Position numbers and translations under genes: made by a program. A DNA stretch of 64,000 nt from positions 1-64,000 of the forward strand of contig CALKIZ010000061.1 of the NCBI GenBank assembly GCA_937995735.1, given 5' to 3'. The notes under the pieces were generated by a model. That model searched no databases, was not told the DNA's origin, and saw only the letters and a program-made list of their open reading frames with translations. Numbering within the stretch: position 1 is the first letter of the stretch; each line of letters starts with the position of its first letter. Shown here piece by piece: positions 58,254-64,000 of this stretch. The DNA comes from an uncultured Neomegalonema sp. (GTDB taxonomy: Bacteria > Pseudomonadota > Alphaproteobacteria > Rhodobacterales > Rhodobacteraceae).

Positions 58254-59654
58254 TTATTTATTCCAAATCCCTTCCCACCATTGCTGATCTTCGGTTTCGG
58301 GAATGCTTGGTAAAATTTGGCCATCGTCGCGCATTTTTTGTCTGATCTCGGCAACATCCCATCCGGTGAGCGAGGCAAGTTGGGTTGCTTCCTTTTCAAA
58401 ACGATCCGCTAATTGTCTGGCATAATCCGTGCCCGCTTCACAGCTTATGTCGCCTTTGAACGGATGGCGCATGATGTAGCGGCCCTGAAAGTTTTGGCGG
58501 TCGCCTGTCTCTTGAAATTTCAGATCTTCCGGGAAAGATTCCGCATCGTAGCGAACATGCAGCCGCGTAACGAAAGCATCCCGTGCTTGACCGCCGATAC
58601 GATTTGGCGCGATGACTTTGCCGTTTGTCCCGATACGCGGTTTTTGATCGCGGCCTATCCAAAACGCGCCCAGCTCACGTAGTTGATCTTGTGACAGTGG
58701 ATCAGCCGCGCAAGGGTCGCACCAGTTCATATCCCAAGCGTATTCGAGGATTACCGCCGGTCCTTCACGTTCCGCTGTTTTCGCGTACATCGCCTTATAG
58801 AATTTGCCAAACTCTTCATCGGATGTGAGAAAGAGCGGCAGGCCCATATCCGTTGGGATTTTAGCAGTACGATAATTGGTGCTTTCAACGCGGCCTTTGC
58901 GCGTGAGCGTATAGAGAATGAGGTCTTGCTTACCCTTTGCATTCACCGTGCCGAGACGGATCGGCAGCATGAAACGATCATGCGCGAAAGCAAGTTGAAT
59001 GGGGCGCAGGAACTCACCGCCGAGTTTAGCCTTTTCTTCGAGGTTCACTTTGGCCACGAAGAACTTCATGTCTTGTGCAATATAGCTGGCGAGGACGGAC
59101 CGGGCTTTGGGTGGAACTTTGTAACCCTCGCGGTCCAGCCAAGTTTGTAGACCATCTGATTGCGTCGCCGACAAAATAACAATGTCATATTCGCCAATCG
59201 TGTATTCCGCCTCAATCGTGACGCCTAGTGTTTTTGCGGCGGCAGATTTTTGAATACGGGCGGAAGCGGTTGGCGCGGCGGATTGAAGAGATCTGTATTG
59301 GAACTCATTCACCCGACATGGATCGGGATCATGATATTCAACAAGGCGCGGGGCAGTATAGGCATCAAGATGATCGACGGTGGATTTTTTGCCGATATTG
59401 ATCTGGCTTTCCTGCAAGACAACCGGCGTTGGAATGACCATAGCGAACTCGGTAGGATCGCCCTGATAGTCATTCACCATTGTAATGACAGTCCGATCGC
59501 CATCACGGGCCATGACGACCTTTGAAGCCTCGTTGAACAAGTTGGCATCGGCTTTTGCCACGTAGAAGCCGCAGAAGGCAATAGCATGAGGAGCCGCCCA
59601 CAATAGTCCGGCGGCTGCAACGCTTGCCGCGAGCGGTTTGAGAAATCTGTGCAT
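58254..59654 (-). CDS. DUF2330 family secreted protein
   Basis: 466 residues. The N-terminus MHRFLKPLAASVAAAGLLWA is a signal peptide ending at AIA, followed by FCGFYVAKADANLFNEASKV, the DUF2330 signature with the N-terminal Cys-Gly-Phe. The body is periplasmic or surface, with Cys pairs (PDPC, WCDPC) that may form disulfides; the GGDRQ region holds no known active site. It overlaps the RnfD-like gene by 152 bp out of frame. Function unknown; paired occurrence suggests shared work at the membrane. Confidence 0.87.
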   Translation of the reverse strand: MHRFLKPLAASVAAAGLLWAAPHAIAFCGFYVAKADANLFNEASKVVMARDGDRTVITMVNDYQGDPTEFAMVIPTPVVLQESQINIGKKSTVDHLDAYTAPRLVEYHDPDPCRVNEFQYRSLQSAAPTASARIQKSAAAKTLGVTIEAEYTIGEYDIVILSATQSDGLQTWLDREGYKVPPKARSVLASYIAQDMKFFVAKVNLEEKAKLGGEFLRPIQLAFAHDRFMLPIRLGTVNAKGKQDLILYTLTRKGRVESTNYRTAKIPTDMGLPLFLTSDEEFGKFYKAMYAKTAEREGPAVILEYAWDMNWCDPCAADPLSQDQLRELGAFWIGRDQKPRIGTNGKVIAPNRIGGQARDAFVTRLHVRYDAESFPEDLKFQETGDRQNFQGRYIMRHPFKGDISCEAGTDYARQLADRFEKEATQLASLTGWDVAEIRQKMRDDGQILPSIPETEDQQWWEGIWNK

Positions 59655-60459
59655 GGTGAAGCTCCTTCACACGCCATGCGGCGCGCTCTGCAGGGAAAAT
59701 CTTATCCAAAATCGGGACTAATGGTGCGGTCAGGATGAGAGCGAGGATCACGCCGTCAGCGCGATAAAAATCAAAGACAATGAACGCTCCTACTGCAGCA
59801 GTCAGCACGGCATAAATCAATCGTGCAGGTCGAGCGTTCGGCGTCGTCATGGGATCGGAAATCATAAAAAATGCAAAAATCAACAATGCACCGGATTGCA
59901 ACTGATGCAAAGGGATCGCGAGCGGGTCACCGAACCAAAGCGCCCTGCCGAACAAAATCGCGGCAAAGCTCGCAAGATACATGAGCGAGACGTCCCAGCG
60001 TTTTGCTTTGCCCGTGACCATCAAACCAAGCGCGGCAAGAGTGACAGCAAACCACCCGGCCGCTCCCCATTGACCCGGCGAAATCCAGGCACTCGTTGTG
60101 CCCAGTGCAAGAATAACAATCGCGAAGTTTGCAGGATTGAATATATGTTTGCCGTTGATGCGGACAACAAACTTTGACCCGATGGCAATCACACCTGCAA
60201 GAGCCGACCACGCAAACTGATCTGTACGCAACAAAAGTGTTAAAGAGGCCGCAGTAATCAAAGGACTACGCCAGTCGAAAGAAGTGCAAACAGCCCGAGA
60301 ACAAAACAATTGCATCCCTAAAGCTGAACCGGCGACACCCACGATATGCCAGAGCGGGATATTAAAGTCGAAAACGGTGATGCCGAGACAAATGAGCGTC
60401 GTTAGGACTGCAATTTGCGCGTGACGCGCATCAGCCCAGACATCTCGTACTCGGAACAT
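59503..60459 (-). CDS. RnfD/NqrB-like membrane protein
   Basis: About 318 residues, ten helices, related to the flavin-carrying RnfD/NqrB subunits of ion-pumping electron-transport complexes. Conserved segments: SKFVVRINGKHIFNPANFAI and FFMISDPMTTPNARPARLIY, the latter matching the covalent-FMN Thr region. No other rnf or nqr genes are near, so it is a solitary relative. Start at 60459 has GAGGAG upstream; another ATG at 60564 also has AGGAGAG and would add 35 residues that do not look conserved. Its last 50 codons overlap the DUF2330 gene in another frame. Confidence 0.8.
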   Translation of the reverse strand: MFRVRDVWADARHAQIAVLTTLICLGITVFDFNIPLWHIVGVAGSALGMQLFCSRAVCTSFDWRSPLITAASLTLLLRTDQFAWSALAGVIAIGSKFVVRINGKHIFNPANFAIVILALGTTSAWISPGQWGAAGWFAVTLAALGLMVTGKAKRWDVSLMYLASFAAILFGRALWFGDPLAIPLHQLQSGALLIFAFFMISDPMTTPNARPARLIYAVLTAAVGAFIVFDFYRADGVILALILTAPLVPILDKIFPAERAAWRVKELHHAQISQTARGKRCSRRTIVGGSSCYCLLRLLRGKSRCQLVQRGFKGRHGP

Positions 60460-60695
60460 GGAACGCTCCTCAACACCACCGTCGCGTAAAAATGTCGCAG
60501 CAGAAAATGGCGAGACTGTGCTCGCAAAAGGGCGGCATCTGTTCCGTTGCACTTCCGCATCCATGAATGGCTCTCCTATCGTCTTAAAGTGTTAGACGCA
60601 GCGGGCAACCCGTTCCTTGGAGCCAAGTGACATTTTTCTCGATTCTTTAACTGTCGCGGTGCAGGCTTGACGATAACAAAACTTGGAGGGTTCTA

Positions 60696-62201
60696 ATGTT
60701 CGTTGAGATTTTCACGATGTCCGGTTTGGGTATATTATCGACTGTATTCGTTTTTGCGATCGGGTTGTTCTTACTGGCCCTCGTGATCATGTTTGTCATT
60801 GATGTAACCCAGACGCATGATGCAGTACGCCGCAACTATCCGGTCATTGGTCGATTCCGGAAAGTCTTCACGACATTGGGCGAATTTTTTCGTCAATATT
60901 TCTTTGCGATGGACCGCGAAGAAATGCCGTTCAACCGCGCTGAACGGGACTGGATCGAGAAATCGGCTGATGGCGTCAGCAACATGACAGCCTTTGGTTC
61001 GACACGAAATTTGAACAGTGTTGGCACGCCGATTTTTGTCAATGACCCTTTTCCAACATTAGACGAAGATGCTCTGAATCCTCCACCGGTTACAATTGGG
61101 CCTAATGCACGCACCCCTTATGAAGCAGAGTCGATCATCAATGTTTCTGGCATGAGTTACGGTGCGCTTTCGAAACCCGCCGTCCGCGCTCTGTCTAAAG
61201 GGGCAAAGATGGCAGGATGCTGGCTCAACACAGGCGAAGGCGGCTTATCACCTCATCACCTTGAGGGTGGCTGCGATATCGTCTTTCAAATCGGCACTGC
61301 AAAATATGGTGTGCGCGATGTAGACGGAAATCTGAGCGACGAGAAGTTGCGCGAAGCGGCGGCGCATGAACAGGTCAGGATGTTCGAGCTAAAACTATCG
61401 CAAGGGGCAAAACCCGGTAAGGGAGGCATCCTACCGGGTGATAAAGTCAGCGCCGAAATTGCCACCATTCGCGGCATCAAAGTAGGAGAAGACTCGATCT
61501 CTCCTAACCGGCATGTCGAATTAAAATGCATCGGTGATATCCTCGATATGGTCGGGCATATTCGCGAAGTCACCGGCAAGCCTTGTGGATTTAAAACTGT
61601 TGTCGGCGATAGTGGGTGGCTGGATGAAATGTTTGCCGAGGTGAACAGACGAGGGATCGAGAGCGCCCCTGACTTCATTGCAATTGACGGTGGCGATGGG
61701 GGAACAGGGGCCGCGCCCATGCCTTTAATGGATAATGTTGGCTTGCCTTTGCGTGAAGCCCTCGTGATGGCAGCCGATAGCCGCGACAAACACTGTCTGT
61801 CAAAACGCATCCGCCTCATCGCATCCGGCAAATTGCTAACCCCTGCCGAAGCCGCATGGGCGTTTTGTGCGGGTGCGGATTTCGTTGTGACTGCACGCGG
61901 ATTTATGTTCGCGCTAGGCTGTATCCAATCGCTTAAATGCAACAAGAATACATGCCCGACCGGGATTACAACCCATGACCGCCGCCTGCAAAGAGGACTA
62001 GACGTTGAAGAGAAGTCGGTTCGTGTGAAAAACTTTGTCGAGAAACTGCGTTATGGTGTTGGCTTGATCTCACATAGCTGCGGTGTGCCAGAGCCACGCT
62101 TATTGCGCCGTCATCATGTGCGGATGGTACAAGATACAGGTCGGTCGATCTTACTGTCAGACATGTGCAGGCCAGTGGGCGAGGATACCAGAGCCGCGTA
62201 A
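60696..62201 (+). CDS. FMN-binding glutamate-synthase-like membrane-anchored protein
   Basis: 501 residues: an N-terminal transmembrane helix, then a glutamate synthase central FMN barrel (SGMSYGALSKPAVRALSKGA, GGLSPHHLEGGCDIVFQIGT, AIDGGDGGTGAAPMPLMDNV) and the Cys-rich CIQSLKCNKNTCPTGITTHD that in GltB binds a 3Fe-4S cluster. The glutaminase and glucan-like domains are missing, so it is not a full glutamate synthase. Substrate unknown. Convergent with the 3-hydroxyacyl-CoA dehydrogenase gene, 2 bp apart. Confidence 0.88.
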   Translation: MFVEIFTMSGLGILSTVFVFAIGLFLLALVIMFVIDVTQTHDAVRRNYPVIGRFRKVFTTLGEFFRQYFFAMDREEMPFNRAERDWIEKSADGVSNMTAFGSTRNLNSVGTPIFVNDPFPTLDEDALNPPPVTIGPNARTPYEAESIINVSGMSYGALSKPAVRALSKGAKMAGCWLNTGEGGLSPHHLEGGCDIVFQIGTAKYGVRDVDGNLSDEKLREAAAHEQVRMFELKLSQGAKPGKGGILPGDKVSAEIATIRGIKVGEDSISPNRHVELKCIGDILDMVGHIREVTGKPCGFKTVVGDSGWLDEMFAEVNRRGIESAPDFIAIDGGDGGTGAAPMPLMDNVGLPLREALVMAADSRDKHCLSKRIRLIASGKLLTPAEAAWAFCAGADFVVTARGFMFALGCIQSLKCNKNTCPTGITTHDRRLQRGLDVEEKSVRVKNFVEKLRYGVGLISHSCGVPEPRLLRRHHVRMVQDTGRSILLSDMCRPVGEDTRAA

Positions 62202-62203
62202 GG

Positions 62204-63106
62204 TCAAGCGCTAACAAGTTTCAGTGCTGCGATAAGTGCAGCCTGATACTTTGCGCGTTCTTCGGCAATTTTTTCGTCATCCCATTCGTAAAATCCTTTA
62301 CCGGACTTCACGCCAAACTCTCCCGCCTCAACACGGTCGGCAATAAAAACGCTCGGGGCGGTATCGTTGCAAAGGTCGGGATAAATTGTTGTACCTGCTG
62401 CATGATGGATATCAAGGCCGGCAAAGTCTTTTTGGAGAAACGGGCCTGCACCGAGAAACCGCATACCAAAGCCAAACTGCACAGCGGTGTCGATGTCTTC
62501 CGGGCTTGCAATCCTCTGCTCCGCTAGTGACAGTGCTTCACGCATGAGGGCGTGTTGGATGCGATTGGCTAGAAACCCGGGAATGTCTTTGCGCACATGG
62601 ACGGGTCGTTTCCCCAAAGCCGTCATGATTGCGCACAATGTATCCGCTGTCTCCCGCGCGGTCAGCTCACCGCTGACGACTTCGACAAGGGGGACCAAAT
62701 GAGCAGGCATGAAAAAATGAAGACCTGCCATACGATGTTGCGTCGCAAGTCCTAGCGCAATCGAGCTGATCGGAAAGCTGGATGAATTGCTGGCAAGAAT
62801 GGCTTGGGCAGGGGCAAGCGAAACCGCTTGCCCGAAGAAATGCTGCTTCATGCCAAGGTCTTCGGGAAGACACTCAACAACAATCTCTATGCTTTGCCAG
62901 TTGGCCGCGTCCAAAGTGCTTACGACGCGCGGAACACTGCCTGTTTGCTCAAGTTGCATTAGACAATCGGCCACGCGCTGTGGCAAGGTTGCAGCGGCAT
63001 CGGCATCCGGCTCAACGACTTGAACATCCCAACCGCCGGCGCAGAAAATCGCAGCAATCCCAGCACCCATTGTGCCGCCACCAGCAACAAGGACTTTGCG
63101 GGACAT
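62204..63106 (-). CDS. 3-hydroxyacyl-CoA dehydrogenase
   Basis: 300 residues, NAD-dependent. Rossmann loop VAGGGTMGAGIAAIFCAGGW, catalytic HFFMPAHLVPLVEVV with the Ser-His pair region (ASNSSSFPISS), and the C-terminal domain with NRIQHALMREALSLAEQRI and GKGFYEWDDE. Fits 3-hydroxybutyryl-CoA dehydrogenases of fatty-acid or PHB metabolism. Follows the TerB-like gene by 4 bp on the same strand. Confidence 0.9.
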   Translation of the reverse strand: MSRKVLVAGGGTMGAGIAAIFCAGGWDVQVVEPDADAAATLPQRVADCLMQLEQTGSVPRVVSTLDAANWQSIEIVVECLPEDLGMKQHFFGQAVSLAPAQAILASNSSSFPISSIALGLATQHRMAGLHFFMPAHLVPLVEVVSGELTARETADTLCAIMTALGKRPVHVRKDIPGFLANRIQHALMREALSLAEQRIASPEDIDTAVQFGFGMRFLGAGPFLQKDFAGLDIHHAAGTTIYPDLCNDTAPSVFIADRVEAGEFGVKSGKGFYEWDDEKIAEERAKYQAALIAALKLVSA

Positions 63107-63110
63107 ATAT

Positions 63111-63533
63111 CTAAGCCCTCATATGCCGTGCCCTTGACCCCCGTTCGATGGCCGCAGCATTCAGACGATCAAGATCTAAATCTTGGCGTAGTTCTTCAAG
63201 TAAGCGCATCTCGCCCAACGCAACCGACCCATCCGCCGCCGCCACATCACACGCCAGAGCATAGGCTGTCTCATGAAGATGGTAAGGAATGGCGGATTTC
63301 ACCAAACCAATCAAACTTTCCAGCCCGTCATCTTCGGTCAGAAATGCTTGCACCGTGTCGATGATCCCATCAATGCGATCGAGGTCATAATTCGTAAAGA
63401 TTGGCAAAACATTGATGGTCGACATAATCTCGCGATACTCTTTTTCCGACATGCGATCATCGGCAAAAGCAGTCACAAGCGTCACTGTAATTAAAGCGTC
63501 TTGTGCGCTCATGGGGCTGATGCTGTCGGTCAT
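63111..63533 (-). CDS. TerB-like (tellurite resistance) domain protein
   Basis: 140-residue helical protein with the TerB pattern: LVTAFADDRMSEKEYREI, then YALACDVAAADGSVALGEMR with acidic residues spaced as in metal-binding TerB. Members occur in many stress-related loci; tellurite resistance itself should not be assumed. Possibly co-transcribed with the dehydrogenase downstream and the sulfotransferase upstream. Confidence 0.8.
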   Translation of the reverse strand: MTDSISPMSAQDALITVTLVTAFADDRMSEKEYREIMSTINVLPIFTNYDLDRIDGIIDTVQAFLTEDDGLESLIGLVKSAIPYHLHETAYALACDVAAADGSVALGEMRLLEELRQDLDLDRLNAAAIERGSRARHMRA

Positions 63534-63545
63534 AAAAGTTATCCT

Positions 63546-64000
63546 TCAAATACGGTACTGAGCAAGACGATCATAGAAAGGTCGGCACGCCTCGGCCAGA
63601 GGATATAAATGATCAGGTAATGGCCGTGCGGCGCGAGGCTTTGCCAAACCCGTGGACGCCTCAACCGAGTGATACCAATGAACGCCCCAAACGCCGTCGC
63701 TCTCTCGCCTTCCGGCAGGCCATGACAACATAGCTGCGTCAAACGGAATACCAAGCCCTTCGCATAAACGCGGCAATGCGGATGCGGGATCAGCGAGAAT
63801 GTCGTCGGAGTCCATCACCACAGGGGCAGCGCCCTTTTTTTGCGCCACACGGTCAAACAACTCAGCTTGTTCTTGGAAGCCCACATCCCGCAATGTAATT
63901 TCGGTGTGCCGGTCATGATATGAGGCAAGAACGGCTTCAGGCCGCCGAATCAGGAAAGCATTCGTCACTTTCCCTAACCACTTCAAATCAATCTCCGGCA
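63546..64000 (-). CDS. Sulfotransferase-family protein, 5' end cut by window edge
   Basis: The frame is open to the right edge; the apparent TTG start at 63986 is only the first start-like codon inside the window. NAFLIRRPEAVLASYHDRH resembles the 3'-phosphate PAPS-binding segment (R-P-x5-S). The P-loop that binds the 5'-phosphosulfate lies beyond the edge, so activity cannot be judged. The C-terminal part (ADPASALPRLCEGLGIPFD) fits the family. 12 bp upstream of the TerB-like gene. Confidence 0.75.
   Translation of the reverse strand, partial: PEIDLKWLGKVTNAFLIRRPEAVLASYHDRHTEITLRDVGFQEQAELFDRVAQKKGAAPVVMDSDDILADPASALPRLCEGLGIPFDAAMLSWPAGRRESDGVWGVHWYHSVEASTGLAKPRAARPLPDHLYPLAEACRPFYDRLAQYRI

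Noticed and set aside
59503-60459. Rnf complex locus
   Set aside because: Only an RnfD-like subunit is present, without rnfA, B, C, E or G.
63111-63533. Tellurite resistance operon
   Set aside because: Only one TerB-like gene is present; no terZACDE genes are seen.

Overview
The window reads as a chromosomal segment of a phototrophic alphaproteobacterium, most likely a marine member of the Rhodobacterales (aerobic anoxygenic phototroph type). Evidence: a light-harvesting 2 cluster (pucB, pucA, pucC) with tandem PpsR/CrtJ-type operators; LexA boxes of the GTTC-N7-GTTC type used in this order; a ribosomal gene order with adk directly after secY and no rpsD before rpoA; and roseobacter-like accessory metabolism. 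The species cannot be named from sequence alone.

Layout. 1-3.2 kb: accessory DNA. An IS4-type transposase runs off the left edge, followed by an OLD-family ATPase/TOPRIM nuclease gene broken at an A7 tract and two copies of a palindromic repeat. 3.2-5.9 kb: a 2-hydroxyacid dehydrogenase, a secreted SH3 protein and a stand-alone core methionine synthase. 5.9-8.9 kb: the puc region, with a novel repeat protein, pucC, pucA, pucB and the operator region. 9.0-16.7 kb: an unknown protein behind a LexA-like box, cspA, thiamine pyrophosphokinase, YggT, DUF2842, an EamA transporter, rarA, a Deg protease and a TauE/SafE exporter.

16.7-51.5 kb: a nearly unbroken minus-strand block for the translation and transcription machinery. 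In transcription order it is tRNA-Trp, secE, an SDR gene, nusG, rplK, rplA, a 3 kb insertion (Ldh2-type oxidoreductase, delta carbonic anhydrase, small unknown), rplJ, rplL, rpoB, rpoC, rpsL, rpsG, fusA, tuf, the S10 and spc operons, secY, adk, rpsM, rpsK, rpoA, rplQ. Promoter-like sites before rplJ and rpsL, and hairpins after rplA, rplL, rpoC, tuf and rplQ, divide the block into regulated units.

51.7-64 kb: mixed genes. These are an AT-rich FkbM-type methyltransferase, creatinase, a second member of the unknown LexA-box family, tRNA-Gly, a SOUL heme-binding lipoprotein, metG, a 39-residue all-acidic peptide, a DUF2330 protein overlapping an RnfD-like membrane protein, a glutamate-synthase-like FMN protein, a 3-hydroxyacyl-CoA dehydrogenase, a TerB-like protein and a partial sulfotransferase at the right edge.

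Most unusual points: LH2 alpha carries Phe44-Leu45, the pattern linked to blue-shifted B800-820 antennae; two paralogous unknown genes each sit behind a LexA-type box; the puc cluster carries a protein made of exact 25-residue repeats; an SDR lacking its catalytic Tyr and Lys lies between secE and nusG; and a tiny protein without basic residues is followed by a structured 3' region.
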